A stretch of DNA of 21,561 nt from CAYQEU01 sp964532005 (GCA_964532005.1 CAZHER010000012.1:1-21561), one strand, 5' to 3'; shown: positions 8,001-16,321, counted from the first letter of the stretch. Program-made: numbers and translations. Notes: generated by a model from the letters alone, not told the origin.

Positions 8001-9400
8001 AATTTTTCTATTAGGTCGTAAGCCAATGTGTTAAAGCTCCCCACGGCCATAACTACTACCACATCACCTTGCTTGAGTTCATCTAGTAAAACTTTAGTTG
8101 CTTGAGCTTTATCTTTAACCAAAAGTGCGTTCGAGTGGTTTTCAGAAATTTTTTCTACGACTTGCATACCGGTTATGGTTTTACTGTTTTTGGTTTCTCT
8201 GGCAGGGTAAATTTCCGCTATTAAGACCCTGTCTGCCTCCCCAAAACTTTTTGCTAAATCTGACAGGGTTGCTTCGGTTCTGCTATATGTATGCGGTTCA
8301 AAGACAGCAATAATTTTCCTCTTTGGATAGCGAGTTTTTAATGCAGCCAACGTTTCTCTAATTGCAGTAGGAAAATGGGCATAGTCGTCGTAAATTCTTA
8401 CCCCTGATTTTTCACCAATATATTCTAAGCGTCTTTTGACCCCCCAGTAAGTTTTCAAGGGGTCTGCAATTTGTTCGTTTTGAAAACCTAGAGCGCGGAG
8501 TAAAACAATGGGTCCCAAGGCATTATATACATTTAATTGCCCTGCAAGTGAAATTGAATACTGCTCGGGCTTATCCCACTTTTCGTATTCCACACTAAAT
8601 TGAGTGTCGGTTTGGTTGAATACGATATTTTCTGCTTTATAGTCGGTTTTTGTTTCAATTCCGAAACCGATCGAAGCAATATTTGTTTCGTGCATCAATT
8701 GTACTAAATTCGGATCGTCTGCGTTATATATTATCAAGCCATCGTCAGGCATGTTTGAAATAAGCAATCTGAATTCGTCCATTATTTCATCTAGGGATCC
8801 GTACATATCGGGATGATCGTATTCCAAGTTGGTCAGTAATAATATATCAGGCTTGTAAAAGTGAAATTTCGGGGTCGGATCTCCTGCCAATGCTTTGTAC
8901 TCGTCGCCTTCAAAAACAAAATAGTGCCCAGTCCCCGAATGAAAGTTACTTTCATACTGCTGAAGCACAGCACCAGTCATAAACGAACTGTCGTCAATAT
9001 TGGACAATAAGTGACCTAGCAGACCCGTTGTTGTTGATTTTCCATTAGTACCCGCCACCACAATTCGAATTTTATCGGTAGCAAGTTCTCCTAACAATTC
9101 ACTGAACGAATAATACGGGACTTGTTTTGTTTCAAGCTCCGCCACCTCGGGGTTGGACTCATCTTCACCAGCCGAAACGATAAATAAGTCTGCATCGGAA
9201 TTGACGATATTGTTTTTGTCGTATCCAACACTATATGGAATCTCAAATTTGTCTAAAACATTCTTTGCAGGAGAATATATTTCCTTACTGTCACTTCCGC
9301 AAACATCAAATCCCAAATCCTTGGCCAGACCCGCAGCAGCGGACATGGCAATTCCACCTATGCCGACAAAATATATTTTATTAACTTTTTCTAGATTCAT
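7997..9400 (-). CDS. murC: UDP-N-acetylmuramate--L-alanine ligase MurC
   Basis: MurC adds the first amino acid, L-alanine, to UDP-MurNAc with ATP. The 467 residues include the N-terminal Rossmann motif GIGGIAMSA (13-21), the ATP P-loop GTNGKSTT (117-124), the FEGDEYKA region and the C-terminal Mur ligase motif YDDYAHFPTAIRETL. The DDYAHxP sequence separates MurC/Mpl from MurD-F. Mpl cannot be fully excluded by eye, but the length and the neighbours murB and murG favour MurC. The stop is TGA, overlapping the murB ATG. The ATG at 9400 overlaps the end of the patatin gene by 20 bases. No Shine-Dalgarno is visible, so translation probably depends on coupling. Confidence 0.93.
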   Translation of the reverse strand: MNLEKVNKIYFVGIGGIAMSAAAGLAKDLGFDVCGSDSKEIYSPAKNVLDKFEIPYSVGYDKNNIVNSDADLFIVSAGEDESNPEVAELETKQVPYYSFSELLGELATDKIRIVVAGTNGKSTTTGLLGHLLSNIDDSSFMTGAVLQQYESNFHSGTGHYFVFEGDEYKALAGDPTPKFHFYKPDILLLTNLEYDHPDMYGSLDEIMDEFRLLISNMPDDGLIIYNADDPNLVQLMHETNIASIGFGIETKTDYKAENIVFNQTDTQFSVEYEKWDKPEQYSISLAGQLNVYNALGPIVLLRALGFQNEQIADPLKTYWGVKRRLEYIGEKSGVRIYDDYAHFPTAIRETLAALKTRYPKRKIIAVFEPHTYSRTEATLSDLAKSFGEADRVLIAEIYPARETKNSKTITGMQVVEKISENHSNALLVKDKAQATKVLLDELKQGDVVVVMAVGSFNTLAYDLIEKL

Positions 9401-10370
9401 TATATGAATTTATTAGTTTCTGAATTTTTGGTAAAAACTGTTCTGCTGTCTTCCGGCCGAGCTTATAAATTTCTTCCGACTTGCTAAAGTCGGTAAAATG
9501 AAAGTACAAATATTTCTTCCAAAAAGGAATTCGTATATCTGGCATGATTAGCATATCACAGTCATACTTTGAAGTCTTAGGATTGTTTTTTTCTTGCGCT
9601 GCTATAGCAAGATCTACTGATCTTCCAAGCACTGAAAATAACCCAGGTTGCCTGAGGGTGGTTTCGTCCAAAAGTTGTGAATAATCCCCATAGAAGTCAA
9701 AATTTACCATGAGTCTTTGCCATAACTGGGTGGCCTTATCTAAGAATAAAACCCTTTTGACCAACGAAACCAATCTGCTTATTGCAATTTGCCACCAGCT
9801 AAAAACGTGCATTTTACTCCTTAAGTGCAGTCCTATTACGAGATCCATACCAGCCTGCCTTGCAATATCACCTGGGACAACGCTCACCAAACCACCATCT
9901 ACCAGAAGTTTATTACCCCATGGAATAGGTTTAAATATAAAAGGTAAAGTACAAGATGCGGATACTGCCTTTGCAATATCACCAATCTCTAAAACAACAG
10001 GGTGTCCCGAATTCAAATCAGTTGCCACAAAACCCATTCTTTGAGAAACATCCTCAAACCTTAAACTTTTAGTGTAGCGCCTAATCAATTCTTCAAATTT
10101 ATCTAAACGGTACAGTCCCCCCTTTTCTTTGCTTTCTTCAATCATGGAAAATACAATTTCTTTGTTCAACCCCATAATAAATTTTTTTAGTTCTGGCAGA
10201 GTACCGCAGGCATAACTTGCTGCTATTACCGCACCGCCGGAAACTGCAGAAACATAATCAATTTTGAAATCATTCTCATCCAACACTTCTAAAAAACCAA
10301 TGTAGAACATTGATCTTGAGGATGCCCCTGCAAGAGCCAATCCAATTTTTGGTCTTTTGTTATTTTCCAT
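9381..10370 (-). CDS. Patatin-like phospholipase family protein
   Basis: Patatin-like proteins are Ser-Asp dyad lipid acyl hydrolases. With numbering from the in-frame GTG at 10373, the N-terminal oxyanion region reads GLALAGASSRSMFYIG (11-26). The nucleophile elbow is AVSGG with Ser45 (usually GxSxG), and the catalytic Asp159 lies in VDGGLVSVVP. Both dyad residues are present, but the glycine-rich oxyanion loop (usually GGGxRG) is degenerate. I prefer the ATG at 10370; the GTG directly before it, overlapping murG by 14 bases, is also possible. The C-terminal 100 residues carry a basic/aromatic segment (FWKKYLYFHFTDFSK). Its place between murG and murC suggests a role at the inner membrane in envelope lipid turnover, but the substrate is unknown. 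Confidence 0.88.
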   Translation of the reverse strand: MENNKRPKIGLALAGASSRSMFYIGFLEVLDENDFKIDYVSAVSGGAVIAASYACGTLPELKKFIMGLNKEIVFSMIEESKEKGGLYRLDKFEELIRRYTKSLRFEDVSQRMGFVATDLNSGHPVVLEIGDIAKAVSASCTLPFIFKPIPWGNKLLVDGGLVSVVPGDIARQAGMDLVIGLHLRSKMHVFSWWQIAISRLVSLVKRVLFLDKATQLWQRLMVNFDFYGDYSQLLDETTLRQPGLFSVLGRSVDLAIAAQEKNNPKTSKYDCDMLIMPDIRIPFWKKYLYFHFTDFSKSEEIYKLGRKTAEQFLPKIQKLINSYNESRKS

Positions 10371-11466
10371 CACCTGTCAGTTCATAAACTATTTTTGCAA
10401 TTTTCGTTGCTGAATTTTTGGGCATCAACTTGGAGATATTGTCATGCATGAGCTTCTGAGTCGGCCCGTCCAATAATAGACCACGTATGACTGAAATCAT
10501 CCTGTCTGAATCCGTGGATTCTTGATACATAGGTATAGCTGCTTGTTTTTCATATAAAAACATTGTATTCACTTCTTGATGAGAATTTGGCATAGGCACA
10601 AGGATACTGATTTTGCCAAGATTAGCAAGTTCTGTGATGGTAGAAATGCCCGCTCGACTTATTACTATGTCGCTTATAGCGTAAGCCAAATCCATTCTGT
10701 CTATGAAGTCAAAGACGTGATAGTCTTCATACTTAATTTTCGGTTTGTCCCCTCCTCCTACCGCATGCAGTATTTGAACAGTTTTTGCGAGGTTCGGCAA
10801 AGCTGACTTTATCATAGTATTCAACCCGTGAGCACCGCTACCGCCACCCAACACCAAAAGCACTGGCTTGTCTTCCTTGAGGTTAAAATATTGTCGAGCC
10901 TCATCTTTGTTTCCATGAGCTAATGAGTGGCGGAATGGGTTGCCAGTCCATAAGGCGAAACTATCTTTTTTTTTCGTTTTTTTAAAACCAAAAAATCCTG
11001 AACCCTTTAAGAAGTCTCTCGTTGATGACTCAAATGTGGTAGTAATTTTAGCAGCAAAAGGTGCGGCGATTGTATTTGAAAGTGACGGAACAACATCTTG
11101 CTGATGCAAAATTACAGGGACTTTACATATCCAAGCAGCAATGGCAACAGGTACTTCAACAAAGCCCCCTGCACCCAAAACTACGTCTGGTTTGAAAGTT
11201 CTTATAACCCGAAGGGACTGTGCCAGACCCCAAACAGTGGTTAAAGGACTTATCAAATTTTTCAGTGACCAATATCTTCTAAGTTTACCGCATCGGATTG
11301 GGTAAAAATGAAATTTAGATTTTTCAGCAATCTTACTGGCAACGCTATTGGGAGTATCTAAAATGACCACTTGGGCTTTTGGATGATCTTTCTTAATTTC
11401 CTCGACAACTCCCAATAAAGGCATTATAGGACCCCCGGTTTGCCCACCGGCAATGATTATCTTCAT
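10360..11466 (-). CDS. murG: MurG: UDP-GlcNAc:lipid I N-acetylglucosaminyltransferase
   Basis: MurG transfers GlcNAc from UDP-GlcNAc to lipid I on the cytoplasmic face of the membrane, making lipid II. The 368-residue GT28 protein shows HQQDVVPSLSN (121-131, the family's HEQNxxxGxxN), TGNPFRHS (174-181), the second Gly loop LGGGSGAHGLN (206-216) and the UDP-GlcNAc site SRAGISTITELANLGK with downstream HQEVN. The first Gly loop is GGQTGGP (7-13) in place of GGTGGH, so the usual histidine is proline. MurG is preferred over other GT28 enzymes because murC and murB are neighbours. It overlaps the upstream GT4 gene by 4 bases (ATGA) but also has a strong GAGGAGG ribosome-binding site 7 nt before its ATG, rare in this window. 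Confidence 0.92.
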   Translation of the reverse strand: MKIIIAGGQTGGPIMPLLGVVEEIKKDHPKAQVVILDTPNSVASKIAEKSKFHFYPIRCGKLRRYWSLKNLISPLTTVWGLAQSLRVIRTFKPDVVLGAGGFVEVPVAIAAWICKVPVILHQQDVVPSLSNTIAAPFAAKITTTFESSTRDFLKGSGFFGFKKTKKKDSFALWTGNPFRHSLAHGNKDEARQYFNLKEDKPVLLVLGGGSGAHGLNTMIKSALPNLAKTVQILHAVGGGDKPKIKYEDYHVFDFIDRMDLAYAISDIVISRAGISTITELANLGKISILVPMPNSHQEVNTMFLYEKQAAIPMYQESTDSDRMISVIRGLLLDGPTQKLMHDNISKLMPKNSATKIAKIVYELTGDGK

Positions 11467-12620
11467 ACTTTTTCCTCCTCAGGCTTAAATTTTTTAATAT
11501 TTGCGAATTGCTTATACACATCTAAAGTTTCTTTTGCTGTTTTACTCCAGCTAAAGATTTGAGCTCTGGTTAAACTTCTTTGTTGCATTTGCTTATAAAA
11601 CTGTTCATCTTGGGTAATAAGCCTCATCTTTTCAGCCACATCTTCGGGATCTAGTGGATTGAAGAATATTGCCCCGTTATCATAAACTTCGTTCAAAACC
11701 GGGGTATCTGAAGCGAGCACGGGCAGCCCAACTTCCATCGCCTCAACTCCGGGAAGTCCAAAACCTTCATGAAGTGAAGCTGTAACAAAAGCAAAAGCCC
11801 CGCGGTAAAGCCCAGCCAACGTATTATCAGAAACAAAATCCGTAAAGACTATATGTTTTGGGTCAACACATTCCATGGCTTTATATTTAACTTCGGGATA
11901 ATGCTTGTCTGGCTTTCCAGCAATCACAAGATCCATTTCCAGTCTGTATTTTTTTAAAAAATACTGAAAACCTTTTGCCAAAGTTATAATATTTTTTTTT
12001 CTCTCCAAGGTACCGACAAATAAAAAATATGGTCGTCTAAGTAGAAATTGATTTTTTACTTTTTCTACATTGATATTTTCTTCAGAACTCAGAAAAGGTG
12101 CTTCGTAAATAACTTGAATTTTTTTTGGATCCACTGCCAACAATTCAACAATATCTTTTTTTGCAGCTTCGGATATGGAAATAATTTTTGCTGCATTTTC
12201 TACTGCTTTGCGAATTATATACTTGTATGCGTAAAATTTTAAAATTCTGCTTTTTTTGTGACCGCTAATTTTGTGATGAACCATATCGTGTATGGTCACC
12301 ACGTACGGTTTTTTATATAAGACAGGAACATTAAAATTTGGAAAGTGAACCAAATCTAAATTATATTTATTTAACAGTTTTGGGAATCGTATCTGTTCAG
12401 CTAGCGAGTAGTGTCTGTACGGTGCTTCTACCAGCTCAACGTTGTTAAAGCCGTTTTTTAACCTGTACAAATCGGAGGAAGTGTTATTTTGGGAGTTATA
12501 AAATATGACATAGGAATTGTTTTTGTCTATTTCCAAAATATGTGTTATCAATTCAAAAACATACCGTCCAATGCCAGAATTCACACTACCGCCCATTCTA
12601 AAATCAAATCCTATTTTCAT
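11463..12620 (-). CDS. GT4 family glycosyltransferase (mannosyltransferase-like)
   Basis: A 385-residue retaining GT-B glycosyltransferase that probably adds a nucleotide-activated sugar to a lipid-linked surface glycan in the cytoplasm. The N-terminus has the GT4 acceptor-side pattern MKIGFDFRMGG...SGIGRYVFEL. The C-terminal domain has FLFVGTLERKKN (donor-phosphate region) and the EX7E motif EGFGLPGVE (Glu285 and Glu293) followed by AMEVGLPVLAS. It resembles the next upstream gene in both halves, so the two look like tandem paralogs. It overlaps both neighbours by 4 bases (ATGA), showing tight translational coupling. Sugar and linkage cannot be told from sequence. Confidence 0.9.
   Translation of the reverse strand: MKIGFDFRMGGSVNSGIGRYVFELITHILEIDKNNSYVIFYNSQNNTSSDLYRLKNGFNNVELVEAPYRHYSLAEQIRFPKLLNKYNLDLVHFPNFNVPVLYKKPYVVTIHDMVHHKISGHKKSRILKFYAYKYIIRKAVENAAKIISISEAAKKDIVELLAVDPKKIQVIYEAPFLSSEENINVEKVKNQFLLRRPYFLFVGTLERKKNIITLAKGFQYFLKKYRLEMDLVIAGKPDKHYPEVKYKAMECVDPKHIVFTDFVSDNTLAGLYRGAFAFVTASLHEGFGLPGVEAMEVGLPVLASDTPVLNEVYDNGAIFFNPLDPEDVAEKMRLITQDEQFYKQMQQRSLTRAQIFSWSKTAKETLDVYKQFANIKKFKPEEEKV
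11474..11480 (-). promoter_or_regulatory. Strong Shine-Dalgarno of murG
   Basis: The minus strand reads GAGGAGG, 7 nt before the murG ATG at 11466. It is the only near-perfect, well-spaced Shine-Dalgarno I found in the window. It implies a normal anti-SD in the 16S rRNA and probably sets murG translation apart from its coupled neighbours. Confidence 0.75.
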
Positions 12621-13747
12621 TGGTTGGCTAGATTTATTAATACATCTGAAGTCTTTTTCGCTGTTATTTTCCAGTCAAACTTCTTAGCTTGTGCAAAACC
12701 CCTCTTAATTAACTTCTCACGCAAATTGTTGTCGCTGACAATATTTTTCATTGCTCTTGAAATATCGGTTGGGCTGTACGGGTCGACCATTATTGCAGCT
12801 GAGCCAACTGTCTCTGGCAAGGAGGTTACCTGTGAAGTAATTACTGGTGTGCCGACCGCCATTGCTTCCAAAGGTGGCAGCCCAAATCCTTCATAAAAAC
12901 TCGGCCACACCAGAGCTTGCGCAAGTTTCAATAAATGCGGTTTGTGATCTTCTTCTATATATCCAATATACTTTATTTTTTGACGCATGGGGCTATTTTC
13001 AATGAGCTGTAATATGGTTTTATATTTCCATCCTTGCCGCCCTGCAATCACTAAGTCAGTTTCACCATCTAGCTTTTCAAATGCTTTTATCAAATTTGCA
13101 ATATTTTTCCTTGGTTCCAAGGTCGCAATAAACAAATAGAAGCTACCTGGCAAGCCGTATATATTACGAACTTGTCTCATTTTATCTTCCGATAATTCAG
13201 GCCTGAATATATTATGCTGCACACCAAGACCTGTGACTGTAATCTTATGCTCCGGTATGTTGTAAATTCTTATAATCTCATTTTTAGTATATTCAGAAAC
13301 AGCCAGAATATGATCGGCACGTATTAAAACTTTTTGTATATTTATAAACCAATGCCAGATTCTTCGCCTTGTGTCATAAAATTCAGGGGTGACTATTGGT
13401 GAAAGATCGTGGACAGTTATCACTAATTTCTTTTTGGAACTGATAGAGTACTGGTTAAAATTTGGCAGAAATAAGCAATCAAACTCCCCGAACATTGTTT
13501 CAAACTTGGGATAGTGGAAAAATTTCAGTGAAAAATTCAGTATGCGGTTAGGAACTCTTCCAGCGATCGTTGTAGTATTAATAAATTTTAAGTGATTAAA
13601 GTCATACCCTCGGTAAGAGTTAGTAAATAAAGTAAAGGAGCTTTCCGGATTAGCTGGAATTAATTGTTCGAGTAGATTTAGAATATAATTTTCTACTCCA
13701 CTTATCGAACTAGTCTGTAAACTTCTTAAATCAATTGCTATTTTCAT
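12617..13747 (-). CDS. GT4 family glycosyltransferase (paralog of the following gene)
   Basis: A 376-residue GT-B glycosyltransferase. The N-terminus MKIAIDLRSLQTSSISGVENYILNLL aligns with that of the next gene. FIATLEPRKN marks the donor domain, and EX7E is EGFGLPPLE (Glu286 and Glu294) followed by AMAVGTPVITS and SLPETVGSAA. The DLSPIVTPEFY segment with the preceding VITVHD is typical of mannosyltransferase-like GT4 enzymes. It ends in TGA inside the next gene's ATG and overlaps the upstream GT gene by 17 bases. It is probably one step in assembly of an oligosaccharide started by the sugar-1-phosphate transferase. Substrate unknown. Confidence 0.9.
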   Translation of the reverse strand: MKIAIDLRSLQTSSISGVENYILNLLEQLIPANPESSFTLFTNSYRGYDFNHLKFINTTTIAGRVPNRILNFSLKFFHYPKFETMFGEFDCLFLPNFNQYSISSKKKLVITVHDLSPIVTPEFYDTRRRIWHWFINIQKVLIRADHILAVSEYTKNEIIRIYNIPEHKITVTGLGVQHNIFRPELSEDKMRQVRNIYGLPGSFYLFIATLEPRKNIANLIKAFEKLDGETDLVIAGRQGWKYKTILQLIENSPMRQKIKYIGYIEEDHKPHLLKLAQALVWPSFYEGFGLPPLEAMAVGTPVITSQVTSLPETVGSAAIMVDPYSPTDISRAMKNIVSDNNLREKLIKRGFAQAKKFDWKITAKKTSDVLINLANQ

Positions 13748-14816
13748 ATGCAGATTTTACAAAATCTCGAATATTTTTTTGAAAATTCTCTTTGCTAAAC
13801 TTTATCGCATGCTCTCGCAGCATATTTAGGTTATATTTGTTCGAGTCCCAGGATTGCACGATTGCGCCAATATGCTGTTCCGTAGGCTCACTAAACAATT
13901 CACCGGTCCGTCCTGGAATTATTGTTTCCAAAATACCGCCTTGTCCAAGACCTATCGTGGCAGTACCGCATGCTGCTGCCTCTAGTGACATCATTCCAAA
14001 ATCCTCAAATGGTGGGTAAATAAAAGCTTGGGCGGCACTGTATTCATCCCTTAGCTGTTCATCTGAAACCCGGCCTAAAAACTTGATATTTGATTGAGCA
14101 ATGCTTCTCAAATACTGTTCTTGCCTACCGGTTCCTACAACGTGCAACTCAATACCTAATTTGTTAAACAGTCGAACAACTACTTCATTATTCTTGTGTG
14201 GCTGAAGTCTTCCTGCGATCAAAAAATAATCAGCTTTTGACTTAGTGCACTTCCAAAAAGCTAAATCTACAAAAGGATAGATCACAACACTGTTGCGATT
14301 GTAATATTTCTTTATCCTTTTCTGAACTTCATGTGAATTGGCAATAAAAAGATCAACCCTGGAAGCTGCTTTTACGTCCCATCGAGCAAGCCATTTAAAA
14401 TACAACTTCGCCAGGGGTCTTAAAATGAACGAAATTTCATTTTCTGCATATTTTCGGTCTGTCCATATAAACCTTGTGGGGGTATGACAGTAATTAATAT
14501 GCAGTGATCCTTTTGGTTTCTTAAAACCTTTCGCATAGGAGGAGCTGAGGCTAAAAAGTATATCTGTCTGTTTTATTTTAAAAAACTTTAAAGCAATAGG
14601 GATGAAAGGAAATAAATGCTGGAAACGTGGGTAAACGTTATAAATCTTTTGGATGAAAGTAGTGTGTATTTTCCAACCGCTATACCTAAAGGCAATCTTT
14701 TCATCTACAACGACTGTATATATTTCACTGCTCGAATACATTTCCCGAACAGCTTCAAACAACCTCTCCGCTCCGCCTATTTGAGTAAATGAATCGTGGG
14801 CTAAGCTGATTTTCAT
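13731..14816 (-). CDS. GT4 family glycosyltransferase, WbaZ-like
   Basis: A 361-residue GT4 enzyme, distinct from the two paralogs downstream. The N-terminus KISLAHDSFTQIGGAERLFEA and the segment INYCHTPTRFIWTDRKYAE are characteristic of WbaZ-type mannosyltransferases. The donor domain has FLIAGRLQPHKN, and EX7E is EDFGMMSLE (Glu271 and Glu279), followed by AAACGTATIG. The ATG lies 18 bases after the stop of the sugar-1-phosphate transferase gene, with no Shine-Dalgarno or convincing promoter, so it is read through from that gene. It probably adds an early sugar to the undecaprenyl-linked primer. The WbaZ resemblance is by motif only and does not prove the sugar. Confidence 0.88.
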   Translation of the reverse strand: MKISLAHDSFTQIGGAERLFEAVREMYSSSEIYTVVVDEKIAFRYSGWKIHTTFIQKIYNVYPRFQHLFPFIPIALKFFKIKQTDILFSLSSSYAKGFKKPKGSLHINYCHTPTRFIWTDRKYAENEISFILRPLAKLYFKWLARWDVKAASRVDLFIANSHEVQKRIKKYYNRNSVVIYPFVDLAFWKCTKSKADYFLIAGRLQPHKNNEVVVRLFNKLGIELHVVGTGRQEQYLRSIAQSNIKFLGRVSDEQLRDEYSAAQAFIYPPFEDFGMMSLEAAACGTATIGLGQGGILETIIPGRTGELFSEPTEQHIGAIVQSWDSNKYNLNMLREHAIKFSKENFQKNIRDFVKSAYENSN

Positions 14817-14834
14817 GTAAATGGCTGTTATTTG

Positions 14835-16271
14835 TTAATAGTCTTCGTTCGGTTTTTTCACGAAGAACAAGGCATAAAAAGTTTTAACCAAAATCTTAAT
14901 ATCCCACCACAGACTCCAGTTTTCAATATAGTAAGTATTTAAGCGGATTTCTTCTTCAAATGGCAAGTCAGGCCATGTCAGCTGGGCCAGCTGGGAAAGG
15001 CCGAAAATACCAGGCTTAATGCTAAACATCCTACGATAACGAGTCCTGTATCTGTCTACTTCATCCAATACATGCGCTCTTGGACCTACCATACTCATAT
15101 CTCCCTTCAGCACATTCCAAAATTGAGGCAGTTCATCTAGTTTGGTTTTACGTATTAGTCTTCCCACTCGAGTTACCCTCGGGTCTCCCTTGACCTTCAG
15201 AAATGGACCAGCTTCGCCACCTCGAGCAGATTTTTTCCACAAATCCTGCCTAACTTTTTCTGCCTCTAGACCGCCATACTCATCGCCTACGCTTAAGTGG
15301 CTATACATTGAACGAAACTTATAAAACTTAAAGTCTTTGCCGCGACCACCTCTTAGGGCCGAATATACAACTTTACCGGGACTGTCTACGCGGATCGCAA
15401 TTGCTATTGCAATGAAAGCTGGCAAAGTGATTAACAAGCACACTGAACTAGCAAGAATATCCATTAATCTTTTTGCAACCTTACCCCAACCATCTAGAGG
15501 AGTGTTTTTTAAGCTTATTACCGGAATCCCCTTAAAGTTGTTTAGTTCAACTACATTCCGTTGTACCTCAAACAAATTTGGTACAAAGCTAAATTGCAAC
15601 CCCTTGTTACGTGCGAACTCTACTAGTTTAAGATTAGCTTCTTCCTCCAACTTTGGATTAGATTGAATAATTTCATCAATTCTTTGCTCTGAGTATAATT
15701 TTTCAAGCTGGATAACTATGTCCGGATTGTAGGCTAAGTCAGCTACGACCTCGTAGCCATAGTTTCTATTTTTCAAAATATTTTGTATGATTTCAGCCTG
15801 TAACCCGGAACCATTTACTATGACTAATTTGTGCAGCCCATACCCATGAGAAAATAAAAATTGCTGAAACCACTTTAGAACAATTCGCCCGGCCAAAACA
15901 AAAACAATTGCCAAAAGCCAAGCCACCAAAATAATGAGCCTAGAAGGAAAAATTGTTTGATTAAAAAAGAAGAGAACAAAAATTGCCACCAAGCCTAGAG
16001 ATGTTCCTATAACAATTCTGTTAAATTCATGAATAAATCTTCTAGTGCCTCGTAGATTATACAAGCCGAGTAGGGCAAAAATTACCAGCAGGATGGGGAT
16101 GATTTTTAATACCAGCCAGATAAAATCTTTCCCATCCATAGCGAACATAACAGGTCTGAAAGCAGCAATGGTATGTCCCCGCAAATAAAAAGAAACCGCA
16201 GCTGCACCCACTAGGGCCAGCGCGTCAACAGGAATAGTAAATAGGTTAAAAATAAGCTCGGAACGCTTCAT
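14835..16271 (-). CDS. Polyprenyl-phosphate sugar-1-phosphate transferase (WbaP-like initiating transferase)
   Basis: This membrane enzyme starts surface-glycan synthesis by moving a sugar-1-phosphate from a nucleotide sugar to undecaprenyl phosphate. The N-terminal half has about four membrane helices and a CoA-binding-like Rossmann region (HKLVIVNGSGLQAEIIQNIL). The C-terminal catalytic domain has a re-entrant hydrophobic helix (SSVCLLITLPAFIAIAIAI), then FYKFRSM, the DELPQFWNV block, GDMSMVGPRAH and the closing PGIFGLSQ. I use the ATG at 16271 (478 codons). The TTG at 16280 is 3 codons longer but lies 1 base from the -10 hexamer, so it would be at or upstream of the transcript start. It is the first gene of the envelope operon. 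Sugar (glucose, galactose or other) is not determined. Confidence 0.93.
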   Translation of the reverse strand: MKRSELIFNLFTIPVDALALVGAAAVSFYLRGHTIAAFRPVMFAMDGKDFIWLVLKIIPILLVIFALLGLYNLRGTRRFIHEFNRIVIGTSLGLVAIFVLFFFNQTIFPSRLIILVAWLLAIVFVLAGRIVLKWFQQFLFSHGYGLHKLVIVNGSGLQAEIIQNILKNRNYGYEVVADLAYNPDIVIQLEKLYSEQRIDEIIQSNPKLEEEANLKLVEFARNKGLQFSFVPNLFEVQRNVVELNNFKGIPVISLKNTPLDGWGKVAKRLMDILASSVCLLITLPAFIAIAIAIRVDSPGKVVYSALRGGRGKDFKFYKFRSMYSHLSVGDEYGGLEAEKVRQDLWKKSARGGEAGPFLKVKGDPRVTRVGRLIRKTKLDELPQFWNVLKGDMSMVGPRAHVLDEVDRYRTRYRRMFSIKPGIFGLSQLAQLTWPDLPFEEEIRLNTYYIENWSLWWDIKILVKTFYALFFVKKPNEDY

Positions 16272-16281
16272 ATTCCCCAAT

Positions 16282-16311
16282 ATTATAGCATTTTTAAAGA
16301 CCGCCGGTAAA
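16282..16311 (-). promoter_or_regulatory. Extended -10 promoter of the envelope operon
   Basis: The minus strand reads TGC-TATAAT at 16290-16282, a perfect extended -10. With an 18-nt spacer the -35 would be TTTACC (16311-16306), the loop of the preceding hairpin. Ten bases separate the -10 from the ATG at 16271, so the predicted leader is only about 3-4 nt. The -35 region overlaps the hairpin that ends rnpB. Confidence 0.6.
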
Positions 16312-16321
16312 GGCGGCCTTT
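16296..16321 (-). terminator. Hairpin at the 3' end of rnpB, probable terminator
   Basis: On the minus strand a 10-bp stem (AAAGGCCGCC with GGCGGTCTTT) closes a 6-nt loop TTTACC and can extend by two A-T pairs. One pair is G-U when read as minus-strand RNA but would be A-C on the plus strand, so it is built for minus-strand transcripts. The U-tract after the stem is poor (AAAAA follows), so termination may be incomplete, allowing some read-through into the sugar transferase gene. Confidence 0.55.

Noticed and set aside
9401..9412. TAAATT six bases before the murC ATG, resembling the leaderless -10
   Set aside because: It has no TGn element, lies inside the patatin coding region and could arise by chance in AT-rich DNA. 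murC overlaps its upstream gene and is better explained by coupling.
16271..16280. TTG start at 16280 for the sugar transferase
   Set aside because: The TTG begins one base from the -10 hexamer of the gene's own promoter, so it would be at or before the transcript start. The ATG at 16271 is used instead.
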